Of a stretch of DNA of 64,000 nt, positions 1 to 13,810 are shown piece by piece; within the stretch, counting starts at the first letter, position 1, and every line of letters starts with the position of its first letter. The position numbers and the translations under genes are program-made. The stretch is taken from assembly GCA_029207755.1 (NCBI GenBank), contig JARCOQ010000017.1, positions 5,158,945 to 5,222,944 on the forward strand, written 5' to 3'. The notes beneath the pieces are model-generated. The model saw only the letters and a list, made by a program, of their open reading frames with translations, did no database searches and had not been told where the DNA came from. This stretch comes from Chamaea fasciata (Eukaryota > Chordata > Aves > Passeriformes > Sylviidae).

Positions 1-6
1 CAGAGA

Positions 7-37
7 AATATAGAAAAGCTCACAGCTTTTCTATATT
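7..37. repeat. Perfect short inverted repeat
   Basis: Two 14-base arms, AATATAGAAAAGCT (7-20) and AGCTTTTCTATATT (24-37), are exact reverse complements around a 3-base spacer. It can form a hairpin. The context left of it is cut by the window edge. Confidence 0.8.
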
Positions 38-437
38 GGAGCATCTTTGCTTCCTGGGTTCATCTAGGCTCTGGAACAAAAAAAAGGGTCCCACGAGTTC
101 ATTTTTATGAGGGGAAAAAAGCATTTTTAACCCAGTGACTAAAATATCCATTCCTATTGTTCCACTTCTCTGTCAGTCGCTGGGAAGAATAACCTGGCAT
201 TTCCTTCCCGTGTCCTGCAGCTAAACCTGCAGGTTTCAAGGGAAAGCTCACAAAAACGGGGAGTCTCTAAAAATTTGATCCCGTGAGCAACCATCAGTGA
301 CAAGCAGCTGTTGTTAGCCCCTCTTGTTGGCATGGTTCTAATATGAATTTCACTGATGTGATTCTGAACAGAATCAGGGTGCTGGGATGCTCCTGAGCAG
401 GCCTGCAATCATTTGCTGCTTTAATATGTGTCTTCAG

Positions 438-651
438 AGAGTTAAACTGAAAGAGGGCAGGTTGAGATGTTAGGAAGACATTTTTCCCTGTGAGGGTGGT
501 GAAGCTCTGGCACAGATTGCCCAGAAGGCCAGGTTGGGTGAAGCTTGGAGCAACCTGGGATAGTGGAAGGCGTCCCTGCCCATGGCAGGGGGTTGGAATG
601 AAAGGAAATGAAATCCCTTTGAACCCAAACCATGATAGGATTCTATGATAT
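438..651 (+). mobile_element. CR1 LINE 3' end fragment
   Basis: The text follows the avian CR1 3' region: AAAGAGGGCAGGTTGAGAT, GAGGGTGGTGAAGCTCTGGC, TTGCCCAGAAGG, then CAACCTGGGATAGTGGAAGG, CCCATGGCAGGGGGTTGGAA and AACCCAAACCATGATAGG, ending in the ATTCTATGAT tail. Compared with the element as I know it, about 60 bases after TTGCCCAGA are missing. It is a 5'-truncated, diverged copy with no coding capacity. Small open frames across it are artefacts. Confidence 0.85.
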
Positions 652-3600
652 TTTTCTGCAGGTCTTCTTATTCCTTCAAGATGAGGAGATTTTGCTGCAA
701 AGCAGAGCAGAAGGGTCTGAAAAGGATGGGCACTGCTTGCCCAGATTGCATCTGGGGTCTCCTGTTTGGAGGATGGTGGCTGCCCTGCTCCAACTGAACA
801 CAAAGGACCACGTGAGGAGAGTTGGGCTGCATGGTCAGGCTGCCAGCACACGCCCAGCCTGGGAATGGCAGATCTGGAGCAAGAAGGACTAAAATTCCAT
901 CCAAACATCTCAGAAAGGCATCTTTATCTCAACTATAAAGCCAAATTTGCAATGTCTTGGAGCGTACATTGTGTAGTGTGTAGTGTGACTGCCCGTGCTG
1001 AATGAAAATCAATGCCCTGCATCCAAAACCTCTCTCGGGGCACTCAGTGTCCCTCAGCAAACCCTCATGGCCCACAAGGAGAGATCCCTCCTTCCTGGCA
1101 TTTAAAACCTGTGCTCGACCCAGTCGTGCAAAAACTGCAACTGTGAGCATTGCTCTGGTAAACCTTTTAGGAGAAACAGCCTTAAAATGAACCAAGCCCT
1201 GTTCTCTTGGACTCCTGATGCCACAACAGCATACCCAAGGACCAGAAGGATTCTCCATGAGGAAAAGGTGGCATCCCCCTTCCCCATGGTCCATAAAACG
1301 TGCCTACCATTCATTGCTGGGCTGCTCAGAGCCTTGTGTGGTCCATTATATTTTATGCCAGTTTCCTAAACATTCACAGTTAAATAAACTATGATAACAC
1401 TTCATAAACATTTTTCTAACATGCGGAATGTTTGACATGAATTTCAGCTATTTTAAAACTAATAAACAATTGTCAATCGGATGTTGGAGACTAAGCAGAA
1501 GCCACAACTGTTCTTATGGAACATCAAAGGCATAATAAATATCTGTTTGTTTTTTTTTTTTTTTTAAGTGAGGCTTTTGTACTTTAGCCTATGAGCCTCT
1601 GTCAAGAGCGTGGAGGGACGAGTGCTGGGGCTGTGTTATTGGCTGCTGTGCTTTGGGTTTTCAGCAAAAGAAATAGGAGAGGTTACACTTCATGGGATCA
1701 GCTTGCACTTCAGAAATCTTCTGGTGTATGGAAAACAAGCTGAGCAGACACCGGGCTTCTGAAAGTGTTGATACACTTTCTTCTCGCAGGTGAAAGGCAC
1801 CTTGCAGAGCCTCACTGGTTCTGCCACTCCTCTGGCATCCCTCCTGGGGTGAGCATGACCAATGGCACTTTGATGGCCCAAAGCTCACTCCCCAAAGGGC
1901 ATCTCTGGAGGATTTTGCACTCCTGTAGTATCCTCAGCATTTGGGACAGTGCCACCAGGCAGGGATGGCAGCACAGAATCAGCTGCCCCGAGCACTCCCA
2001 GCTCGTCCCCAGAGCAGGACCAGCCCTTTGATCATTCCCTGAAGGGTGGGAAGGGGAGACAGCACAGAAAAAAATATTTGTCAAGAGAAACACAACGTTG
2101 GTGGAATATTTTTTTCTGAGGAGTGTCCTGGGTCGGGGAAAAAAAAAAAAAAAAGAAAAAGCTGATTTCAAATGACAGCTCATTTAGCAAGAGATAGTCT
2201 GCCTCCTTTAATCTATTGTTCACAATGTCCCTACTGGTTAAAGGTTTCCCTCCCAACAACAAGAGCTTGTGAGCTTCGGAGAGGAAACCAGCACAGCCTA
2301 ATATTTATCTGTGGGCACATCCATCAGGAAGGAGGCACCCCCAGCAGCAGAGCTATCAGCCCCGTGCTCATCTCTCCTGTGCCACGAAGGATGTGCAGTT
2401 CCAGAGAGATGAAAGCTGCTCCCCTGTTTGGGATGATGGATGGTGGCCAGCGTGGAGGGGGGTACTGCTGGGATAATTGTGCTGCTTTACAAAAACTGGA
2501 GAGTTTTGGAACCAAATCTGAGAGAAAGTTGTACAGTCTAAGGACCAGATGCGCTGAAATCTCTGGTTTCTGCCATGACACAAGACAGAAGCACTGGAAA
2601 AGTCCTTTAAAGCCACCCGTGAGGCTCACAGGGATTTGGGATGCTCTTGCCAAGCTGCTACAGAGCCAACAATTCCCAATATAGAGCTGTCCTTGTGCCT
2701 GAACAGCTCTGCCTCCTGGACCCCCTCTGCCCTCACAAATCCTCCACTCAATAAAACCCCAGAGGTCCATAAGATGAGGAAACAGGAAGGCATGAAGCTG
2801 TCAAGTAGCTCTCCCACCCTTCCCCAGCGCTGTCTGTGGGCTCCCAGGTGTGATACCCAGAAAAACCAGGCAGGGAGCTGCTGCAGCCTCCACTGGCTGG
2901 ATGCTGCTCTGCTCCACCTGACAAAACCCTCTCGAAATTCACACCTCAGCTCATGCCACTGCCAGCAGATGTCTCGTGCTGCTGCTCAGGCTTTGTTTTA
3001 GTCCTTTCTGCTCTGGGATGTCACTTCTTGCTGACACATCTGTGCCTCTCACATCCGTGCCGCCGCTGTTCCCCTGCACCAGAGCCACAGGAAGGTTTTT
3101 GCTGGCCCATTTCCCCCCCTCCTGCCCCTGCTGGCTGCGACAGGGCCGGCACCCAGCTTTTCCCAGCGGCAGGAAAAGGCTGGTGAGCCCCACTGGAGCC
3201 AGTCTGGCTGCTCTCGGCCGAGCTGGGCGCTGGGGCAGATAAGTAAACACTTGCAGCTCTGACATAAATTACTTTAGTCCTTGACAGCAGGACACTGACC
3301 AGGGTCGCCTGATAAGGGAGGGAAAGCCTTGCATGTCTCTCAGTCCCACTCAGATATTTCACAATAAATGTCACTGGGAAAGAATAGACACTTCTGTACC
3401 CATTAGGCAGCTGCATGTTCCTGTCACCTTGAGAAGAAGGGACGCATTGTCAGAGCTGTCGGAGCAGGCAGGAACCAGCTGTTAATCTGCTCTGACATCC
3501 TTTTTCACAGAGCAAGTGTGAACGGGGCGTTGCAAAAAACCCAGTGGAAAGGTGATTAAAAATAGGCCCTCCATGAACATCTACAGGGTCTGTCACTGTG

Positions 3601-6600
3601 CTGCTGCTGGGGAGCCAGGGGACCAGCATGGAGGCACCAGCTCCTCCTGGTCTCGGCTCCATCACGCTCCTCTCCTGCCCGTGCCTGTTTCCCCTCAGCA
3701 GCAGTCTCGCTGCCCAAGGACAGGCCGTTTCCCTTCCCTTCTGAGGGTGGGCTGAGTGTTTCAGGCACTGGTTGCTCAAGCCCAGGTGACACAGTTGCAA
3801 AGCTGACAGTCTAAAGACGAGCTGGATGGAGCAACACTGGCAGACATAACAGTGATAGCTGAGTATGCCACCAGCTCCACCAGGACATCCTGCTCCTCTG
3901 CCAGACATCACCCAAGGGAACCCGCCTGTGCCTGCAGCATCAGTGTGCAGCTCTGTCCACTGCTCTGGCTGAGGGAGCCCTGCTCTTGCAGACCCTCGTT
4001 ACGGGGGCTGCTCACACTGATGACAGAGATGTGGTGCAGAGCAGGTATCCAGGGAGTCAAATGTACCTGATGGATGGCTCTGAAGTTCCTAGTGAGTCCA
4101 CCTGGGAATCTCTGGGGCTTCATTGCAGGTGGGCAAGAGACACAAGGTCTGGGCAAGGAGCAGTGTGTCCGCTCTTCCACAGGTGCTCTGGAGAAAGTGG
4201 GATGTGTGGCTGGAGTTGTCTTACATGCTCATCTTAGACTCTGGCTTCAAATGATTTCCCAAGTCAAAGATCCCTGCCCCCACACCATGTCCTTTTCTTA
4301 GGGACATTGCTGACCAAGGTACACATTTCTGTGGTGCAAATGGGTTTGGGGTTTGCCCCAGTGGGTGAGATCCCTGCAGAGCTGTTCCTGGCCTTGTTGC
4401 TTACAGAGAGACTTTGCTGGCCCACCTTTCATTCTGTGTAAGTCACCTGCACACACTCCAAATCCTTCATCGATTCTTGGACCACCATGTCCTGCAGATC
4501 TTCAGGGCTTTGCTATGAAGTTTTTTAGATTCAAATCCCTTTCAGTACTCCAGATATTAGGAAATCTTGTATGGAAGATATCTGCTTAGTGTCTAACACA
4601 TATAGGAAATTCATTAAAGGGATATTTCCCCTGGTATCCCATGTGTGACCATTGGAGGAGGATGCTGAGTCAGTCTGGCTGCAGGCTGCCTCATCTCACC
4701 AGGATCCCACCGTGGCACAGGCTGTGCCCCCGAAGCCCCACACCCCCTTGGGGACCTGCCTTGGCTCTTGTCTGGGTACGAATGGTCTGGCCAGAGCTGA
4801 GAGATGAAAGCTCCCTCGCGATCCCATGTTCAATATTTGATTGTGCTCCACTGCTTAGCCTTTTAATGTGGTTCTGCTTATTTTTACAGGTTTCCCAATC
4901 TGCCCCCTCCCCAGATTGTTTATATATTTGGAAAGCCTTCTGTTTAGTGCCTGTAATACCCCTGACGTTCTTTCTCTGCAGTGGTCTTCCCTCACCCGCT
5001 CCTCTGCTGAGACTTAACTGGGATTTGTTTCAATACTAATCTCTCAAATTGTTTATTAAACCACCTCCTGATTTATCTACGAAAGATTTTTCTTGAAGTT
5101 ATAAAATTTCAATCAAAATTCCTCCGGGCATTTCGCATTCCCTTCTTACGATCACTAAATCCTATTTGTTCTTGCCGTGACCCCCCCTTGGCTCCCAGCC
5201 CGGGCTGGGGAAGTGAGAATGCAAACCAGTGGCTCCAATTGCCCCCCTGCCCCAGCAACCTCTGAGTTGAGACTTTCTTCTGCAACCATTTCTTCCCTTT
5301 CCACCTCCAGCCACTTGCAAAGCTTCCCTGCTTAGCAAGAGGGAGTTTTCCTCGTTGTTCCATCCCCTAGCACCTAGTTCCAAGCGTGTAACATGCTAAA
5401 TAATTCCTCTTCCACCTTGGTGTTTACATTCTTCAGATACTTTCCGCTGCTTTTCATGTCCCGACTCATTTGGCCCTTTGCTGGGGGGTACCCAGCTCCT
5501 TTCATCTCCGCCCATGGAGCAGCCTCCCAGCCCTGGCTCCCTCCAGCACACCCAGGTCAGCACCACCAGCACTGCCCAGGCTGCTTTCTCCCCAAAAAAG
5601 ACTTATCCACCCACCCCAGTCTTTCTAGGATGAGGTTGGTCCAAAGGATGAGCTCGTTCCCTGTGCCTGGGTCCTGGTTATCCATCAATGTTCCTGGCTG
5701 TCTCACTTCTTTTGATATAAATCAGGCATAGATTGGATCAGGCAGTGTTTTATATCCATTTCTCACTCCACAGGGAACACAGCTGACCAAAATCCTGGTT
5801 TGAGGGGCAGTCCATGGATGCACATGGCAAAACTTCATCCTCCCTGGCTCTACTACTCTATTCTCCCACACGAACACTGCACCTTTCCTACTGCCCAGGA
5901 AAGCTTTCAGACAGAGATGAGGACAGAAGCTATTTCAGCTATCTGGAAAAAAAAAAATAGTTTGGTGATCAGCCCTCCAAACAGCTTTTGGGATCTATTT
6001 AAAAGGAAGAAAACCCTTCAATGCTCTGAATACCAAAAAAAAGTCACATCAGGGATTCAAATCATTCCAAGGGCTTTATACATTATGTAATTTAATTATA
6101 TACTTCCTAGAGCAAAGGAGTGACAAGTCAGTCATTGAAATAACAAATCTATGCAGAGAAGAAAAGACCCACATTTTTAGTTTAACAGACACTATTTCCC
6201 CCAAACACAGTTACTCACCAAAGCTAGCCAAACTAAACAGTCCACCTACTACACACAGGGCACTTCAAAGAGAAAATTAAAAGAGACAAAAGCGATATGA
6301 GAGGATGAGGAATCGCAGAGGGGCCTTATCAGGATCCCTTTCAGTGGATGTTCCCATGTTTTAGTCGGAGGGAAAAAAAAAAAAAAGCAACAACAACAAA
6401 AAAGACCCGGGAACGTGAGCCTCTGTGGCTGATAGAGGATTTTCCTCTGGCTAGACACAGAGTCTTTAAAAAAGCTGCGGCAGAGTGTGGGATCATTAAA
6501 CACCTTCAGATTCCTTCCCCGTTGCCAATCACGGCATCAGCACCCGCCCTCTCCGTGGCGTCTGCTGATCCCACTTTGAAAACCTCCCCATTTATCACTG

Positions 6601-9600
6601 CTGGGAGAGATCCTGCTGAGACCGCTGGAGCCTGCTGCTTGTCAACAGGGCACCTTATCTTCTCCAAACATTTACTTAACCCTTTGTCTGGCAGGCCGGG
6701 AACAATGGGAGCTGCGGATCCCAATTCCAGCCCTGCCTCCGGCGGGAGCTGCCGGTCCCTGCCTGGACACAGGCACTGGGATGGGCTGAGCCAAAGAAGG
6801 ATGTTGGAGACCATCAGCCTCCAGCTCCATGGAGAAGGTTACTTGCCTCCTGGTAGAGCAGAGAATTATTTTTGCAGTGTTTTCTACCAGGGACAGATAG
6901 AAGGAGCTTTTCTAGCTCTAAGCAGGTGAAGAAATACATCATCAGAAATAGTTCCCCAAAATCAGCTCCATCAGCCCAGAGTTGCTGCAACTCTCCTTGA
7001 AATGACACACCTTTCAGAAAATGTACTTCTTGCTGTGTACTGCTCAAAAGATAATATAATTTTACTCTAAACCCATTGCCATTTTAAGTAGGAGATTCCA
7101 GATGTGTCTTCATTTAACAACTTATTTCAGAACAGGTTTTCTTATAAAAGCTGGCACATCTTTTTTCTTACAACTTTGCCCAGATGTAGTGAGTGAACCA
7201 GACTTACAGGTTCCCAGATAGGAGATGGGTCTGACTCTGGCAAGAGGAAAATGAGACCTCAGCTCTTGTCCTGCAGTACGACAGCAGAGAAACCCACAGG
7301 CCAGATGTGCACCAGCACTCACAGAGTCAGACAGCAGTGATGAGGCCCCTGCTGCCAGCAAGGATGCCTGTGGGGCCACAGATGAGGAATTCTGGCATTT
7401 TGGCATGAAGGACCCCCAAGGCTGCACGTTGGTAACCAGCCTTTAGCAGCCCTGCAGCAGCTGATGGCGGGGACAGACACACTGGCCCAGCAACACAGGA
7501 TGAAAACCCCTCAGGAGCCTGAGGACATCGAGATGAGCTCTCCCAGCTCAGCTCCCCCAGCTCAGCTCCCCCAGTTGTGAACAACCTGCAGCAGCCTGGC
7601 CCGGGCTGAGGACAGTAACAAATGGCTGAGTGTTTGAAGCTGAGTTTCAAGTCTTTGTGTTGTCGCTGTAACGCTTTGTGCCGTTATCTGTGACAAGAGT
7701 CGGGAGTTCACATCTTTATCTGGGAATAAAGACTCACAGATCACGGCAGTGTTTGACAATATGACAGCCTTGGGAAATCTGGAATATAGGAGGAAACAAA
7801 CAGCCCTTCCAGCAGAGCAGTGGTGGCAGACTGGTGCGCCTTTCTCAGTCTCAGTCTGGGTTAGTAGGTTCTTTGAAGTGTTTTAATTATCTACCTTTCA
7901 CGTCCTTGTTACCAACCACTCCAGAAGAGAAGTGAGCTTAGACATCTGCAGGCCATCTCTCCAGGACAAGGGACCATGACCAGTCAGTAAGAAGCTGGTA
8001 ACACAGGCAGAGAGCTCTGGTCACCTTCTGAAGGGGACCAGCATTTACCCTTCAAACATTGTCCACAGCAGAGCTATCAATGGAGTTAATCCATGTCCTG
8101 AATTTAGGCAAGGGCCTAAGTAGTACTTAAACCAGCCTAAATTTCACTAAACTAGGAAGTCTGCCATGGGCATTAGATTGGACAATAGGCACTGAATTCT
8201 TTCTAGTGAGAACTGGTCCCCCCTACATAAAGAGGAACTCTTTTCGGAGCTATTCAGTTACTCAGAGGGCTCCACACTGGTCTCAGATCTACAAGAAATC
8301 TTAGTGATATTTTGTTACTTTCTGTCCATTGTTGGACAGTGGAAGTGCCAGCTTGCTCCAACTGATAACTTATTTTTTTTCTAAAGGCCTGTTACTGAGA
8401 ACTGGTGTTTCTTCAGTGCCTCTCTACCCCCGTATGCTTGTTCTGCAATTTTGGACAAGGAAAACACAAGCTTTGTACTGCTAAAATGGAGACAAGATTC
8501 CCTTGCCTTATCCCCTGGTGTTTAAGAGATTTTGTGATGGAGAGAGAAGCACATAGAATTAGGTCAAAGAACTGGTGTTATATTTGCCTGAGAAGCAAGC
8601 ATCCACTGTAATTCGTTTGCTTTAAAAAAAAAATAAAATAAATCAAGCCAAAAGAAATCCAGGGTGTAAGTGGCTCAGATAGCTTTGGGTCTAGAGGGGC
8701 CTTTGATGGAGAAGGAAAGCAGACTTTGGATGTAGCTTGTACAGCTTTGACCCTGGCAAGAGCTATAGGAATGTGACATATATTTAGCCAGCATGCCTTG
8801 AACTTTAGAGGACACTGCTGTGCAACTCATCACTCCCATTCCCTCATGTTTCTATGGAGGAAGGCTCCCAGAAATCGCCAGACATCTGATGTATTCCTCT
8901 GGGAGTGAAGATAGTCCTTCTGGCATGGAGACACCTTTTGTTTTCACAGAGCGTTGCTGGACTGACTGCTGAAGTGGCTGTCACACTGAAACAGCCTGCT
9001 GTCCCCGAGCTGAGTGACATTCCCGTCCCCTTGGCAGCAGAAGTGGTGTTTCTCCGTGGTGGAGGCATTTGGAGCAGAGCCCTGCGTGCCTTGGCAGTGC
9101 CAGCAGGACCTGGCGGGGATCACCCGACACCCCTGCCCTGGCTCTGTCCCACAGCTGATAACGATGGGACCTGCAGCTCCTCCAGCCCCCTCCAGGACAG
9201 GGAATTGCACCCATCTTGAGCAAAGGGGAAGATGTCACTCCAGAGGGATGAGTTATGGTGTCTCACATCTGGCTTGGGACAGAGGGGACAGACCCCACGT
9301 CCACCTGTGTGATGTCAGTTTCAACACAAGCAGGACTGAATGCACAAAGGCAACACAGCTGCCACTGCACTTTGAATTATCACACAGTAGACCCATCAGT
9401 GCAATTAGGACTCTAACAGAAGGAGTTAAAGATGCTTTTCCACACCCCACTACTGATGGGCAGGGATTGAACATTGGCAATGGGCTGCCAGCAAACCCAG
9501 GAAGAGATAACCAGTCTGAAAACACATCCCATGTTCCTCTTTCAAGCATTGAACTGAATAAGTTTTTTTGCCCCTAACCACAGGTATTTTGGTTTAGTTT

Positions 9601-12600
9601 ACCAGAGTAGGATGGCTACCAGGAGTTAAAAAACATAGTACTGTTTTTTTCTGCAGCTTGCAAAAGTAAAATCTCATCATTTCAGAACAGACATATCTGC
9701 ATCAAGCCCACCAAGACAAGAACTGATTTTTGAGTTCCCCCTCTTCAGAGCCCTCTTGCCCCAGCCCTGCCCAGAGCAGTAGTGTTGCTCTGGCGGTGGC
9801 AATGTCACGTAATGGGCTGGCTGCTGTGCAAGGATCACAGGGCTGACAGCAACTCACTGGGTTTGAGATGTGAAGGAAGCTGGAAAAAGGGCACGAAGCC
9901 CATGAAACCTCAGTTAAGACACCACGGGGCTTTGGCAAACAGTAATTAACTGCCTGCCATAGAGCAGAAGATCAGCTGCAGTAGGTTACTACCCACCAGA
10001 GCTGACTTCCTCACTGTCGCACAGACACTCAGCTTGCCACAGCTGTGACAGGAGAACCAGTAAGAGCCCCAGGATTATGTTCTACACGTGAAAAAACCCC
10101 CCACATTATTAATTTAATTTGATAGAAGATAGCTATAAAGCAACAGGAAACAACATGAGATACATCCAAAACTGTCATCAGGAACCACGGGAAGGATTAG
10201 AATAAGAATAATGGCTTAAAAGTGCTCAGCTGTTATCACAACAGAATTACGAAAGCAGCCAGGACTGCCTGCATCACCCCAGTAACCCCAGGCACAGATA
10301 AATAGCTGCAGGTACAGCTCAACAGGTGAGCTCCCCTGGGCCTGTCCTGACAAAACTGAGCCCAGAAACCTTGGGAGTGCTCTGTTCTCGTCAGCAGCTT
10401 GGGAACAGAAGCAGGGTGGTCAAACCCCATCACCATGAGGGAAGGGTTAAGATTTCATGCTTCTCCAATAATGAATGAAGCACCTCTGGAAGAACCTGGG
10501 ATTACTTCAGACCCTGAAGCTGCATTCCTGAGGCAACACACAATTTAACACACTGCAGGGGCCCCAGGCAGGAGCAGGTCTGTGGTTCCCACTCTCTCCC
10601 TTGTCCTGGGCTTGCATGGCCTCTGTACCTCAAATGCTGCACACCAGGAGAGCAGCAGATGCTCACATGGGGTAAATGCTACATCACTGAAGGTTGCTGC
10701 TTCCCTGAGCCCACCTGGGACCAGCAGTGCCTTCATCTCCCTGCTCCAGCAACACCCAAGCACCCCAATAACCTCCCTTATATATCCCAGCCCCTCCAGC
10801 CAGGGCTGGGGGATATCCTGCTCACATACCCGCTTCTCATTTGGGCCACACAGCACTGATGGGGCATCCTTTGCTTGCTGTAGGGAAGCACTAAATTAAT
10901 ATTTTATGAATAATTTTTCATTCTTTACCACTTCTATGAAGTGAGTCCAATCTACAGTGAATTTGTCTGGAGTGATAAAAAAGTAATTTCAAGTTCCTAC
11001 ACTTCCATCGATTTAGCATTTTTCTGAATAATCTTCCCAGTTCTTACATTGTTTCCCTACCTGTCACAGTCTTCTTTTAGACATTATTTTGTTATCTATT
11101 GCTTTAATCCCAAAATGGTGAGGGAGTGCTACATGGGAAAAAAAAAAAATTGGGAAATAGGCCCAGCAAATGGAGTTAAGGAGAGATAGAAAGGAGCCAG
11201 GATCTGTCAGCTCCCTGGGGCCCTGCAGGATGCCTGGGAATGACAGACAACGTTTTCCCCACATGAGGCCAAACACATTTCTTGATAAACTAATTAAGCT
11301 AATGTGTTGAAACAACGTGAGTGTGACTCGGTGCTCTCTCCTCTGTGCATGGCAGGGGCAGGAGGCAGCCCTGTGGGGAGCAGAGCATTTCCAGTGACCT
11401 GGGACCAAGTAAAGTGCAATTTGGGAGTGGGTCATGACCACAGTATCCAGTGTCTGCTCCAGGGCAGCTCAGTGGGTGCCCATCTCTGGGACCGTGGTGT
11501 GGAACAAGGATCACTTTATGGGGTTTGTCTGACATCAGGTGGGGTGCTGAGGTGGATTGTGGCGTGTCACTGTCCCCATTAGCTGGGATAGCCTGTAAGA
11601 GTACACTGGCAGGAGTATCGAGGGTTGTGTTTCAGGGACCTTTGGGCAATAGCTCTGGGTAAAACCAGCTGCAGGTATTATTGAATTACTGGTGCTGCTG
11701 GATGTACTGCCAGGAGTGAGAAGGAAGGTGGTGGTGGTATAATGGAGAGAAAGGAAGCCCAGTGCACCCATCAGGTGAGCTGGGAGGCTTTGGGGTACCC
11801 TGAGCTCATTCTGTGTCCATCTGCTCACACATGTGATCTGGGCCCTGACCATGGGACGCTTTTACCTTTAGACCCTCTTCTCTGATGAAACAAGAAGCAT
11901 CACTGAGTTCAACTGGATGTCCCCAGCATTCCCTGCCTTTGTATTTTTCCTGCAGCTGAAAATAGCGAGCAGGAGAGTGGTGCCAGGGTGGCTGCTCCCT
12001 GCCTGGGCTGGGGACTCCCTTCCTCCACCCCCTTGCAGCCAGACCATCAGCAGCAGCAAAATGAAATATTCCCATCCCACAAGCTTGCTCTCAGGATGAA
12101 AGATTACATCCTATCCTTCCTTCTCCTCCCTCTTGGTCCTCCACTGCCTTCCAAACATGACGTTGGGCCACGTGTATCCGGAGCAGCGTTCACTCAGACA
12201 TGACAACCTGGACTTGACCCCTGAGGTTCTGGCTCCACTGAGTCTTCCTGGCCATTTCGGGAGCAGGAACCTCTGTCAGCACTGGTGATGGATGGGTTCA
12301 GTGGGAGAGAGGCCTTCAGACAAAAAATCTCTCAAACACAGCGACAGGGAAAAGTAAAATAGACCCTGAGCAGCAGCAGCTTGTGGCAAGCAGAGTTTGT
12401 GGTTCAGAGCTGCAAAGGGCTGTCCCTCCTTGGAGACATTTGGTTGTCACCCTCCTTTTCTGCAGCCCGTGGTGTGCTTGGAGAGCTTTTCCTCTTGCCA
12501 GTTGACTTTCAGGCTTTCCCACTCTTCATCTTAACCACCAAGAGCTGGAAATAAAGCAAATAGCAGCAAATGTCTCTCTAGTGTGTCGAGAAGCACAGCT

Positions 12601-13579
12601 GTGGAGGGACTGGCCAGGTGGAGGAACTGCCACCACAGACACAACACCTGCCCAAGGCCACAGCTCTGGTTATCCACCAACGAGCTCCCAGGAATGAAGA
12701 TGGTCCATGGGTATCTCCAACTAATTGTGATCAGCCTGGCTTTACCAGCAGATGACTTTATTATGACAGGCAGGGTTAGGACAGCTTCTGGATGGGATCC
12801 ATCTCCTCAGAACTGTGCTATCTGCAAGGTGTCACAGAACTCAAGCTGATGTGGCATCTCTGCCCAGCACCCACCCCCCACAGCCCTGCTTGGGGTGGTG
12901 GCTTGCACTGCAGGAATCCCTGGAGAGAGACAACCTGGTCTTGGAGACATCAATCTCTTGACTCCTCTGCAGTGTTGGGGAAGTCAGTGCAGCCAAAAGA
13001 GGAAATGAGGGCAGAGGAGAGAGGATCTGACCTTGTGTTTCTGCCTCCTTTACCAGATCAAGTCATTTCCTTATAAGAGACACACACCCTGCAGTCCAAA
13101 TATTAGCTGAGTTCCCATTTCAGGCAATGCCATCAGCAGCAAACCCAGCCCCAGCATGCACCTGTACCTGCTCTCCATTGCATGACGTTTTAGCATTGAA
13201 ACCCCATTAATTGTTCAGACAAGCCTCTCATTTGTGTATCCAGTGCTGATGGCAAGGTCCTTCACAGCACCTGAGCACTGGACTGGGGGACCATCAAAGC
13301 AGAGGGACAAGTCACAGCAGCCCTTTGCTCCTGCTGCTGACCCCAGATGGATGTGAGCAGAGCAAGTCTTCTTCTGGGGACAGCTGAATTCATGTCACTC
13401 CTTATTCCACCACCAAAGCAGCAACAAGCAGCCACATTGTGCAAATCATTTCCTTCAGCCAGGGGTTCAAGGCTGGGGACTAATCCTTTGGGAATATTGG
13501 CTGTGACCAAGGAGTAGGGCTTGGTGCTGGAAGGTGACTGTGTATCCTCCAAACCCTTGCCCTTATTGCCCGTGCCCCT
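652..13579. other. Non-coding flank downstream of GATA5, distal part
   Basis: No recognisable exon, RNA gene or intact mobile element. Open frames are short (the largest 193 and 204 codons), overlap on both strands and match no family I know. Contents are ordinary mixed-composition DNA with homopolymer A or T runs and scattered GATA motifs, for example TTATCT at 7684-7689 and 7716-7721. In mammals RBBP8NL lies on this side of GATA5; I did not recognise any of its exons. Confidence 0.6.
3237..3316. promoter_or_regulatory. GATA and forkhead motif group
   Basis: AGATAAG (3237-3243) overlaps GTAAACA, a forkhead site (3243-3249), and TGATAAG follows at 3310-3316. GATA and FOXA sites side by side are typical of endoderm enhancers. 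Motif evidence only, 26 kb downstream of the GATA5 stop. Confidence 0.25.
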
Positions 13580-13810
13580 CATTCACCTCGTGCTTTATGA
13601 TGGGCTTTGCTAACATACATGAAATTTAATTTCCGGTTATTAACCCACAAAACGGCATTGCTGTTTCCAGAATTACACTGCTTCCAATTAGTGTTGCCCT
13701 TTGGTTTATGGTATGTTGTTTTTCTGGCAAACCTTTGAACCAGGCTGTGCACCAGCTGAAGGGCATTCTGGGGCTGTTAATAAAGATTAACTCTTTGGAG
13801 CAAATACCTG
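13580..13810. promoter_or_regulatory. AT-rich block with HNF1-like half-sites
   Basis: GGTTATTAACC at 13635-13645 and inverted half-sites GTTAAT (13776-13781) and ATTAAC (13786-13791), amid other homeodomain-type ATTA cores. The spacer of four bases is wider than the HNF1 consensus allows. The block has the look of conserved non-coding DNA, which cannot be tested without alignment. Confidence 0.22.

Noticed and set aside
6348..6929. 193-codon open frame on the plus strand
   Set aside because: Begins in an A-rich run (poly-Lys), has no domain and no neighbouring exons.
8030..8040. GAAGGGGACCA, shared with the complement of miR-133a
   Set aside because: Only 11 bases match. The flanks do not pair as a miR-133 hairpin, and no miR-1 lies nearby.
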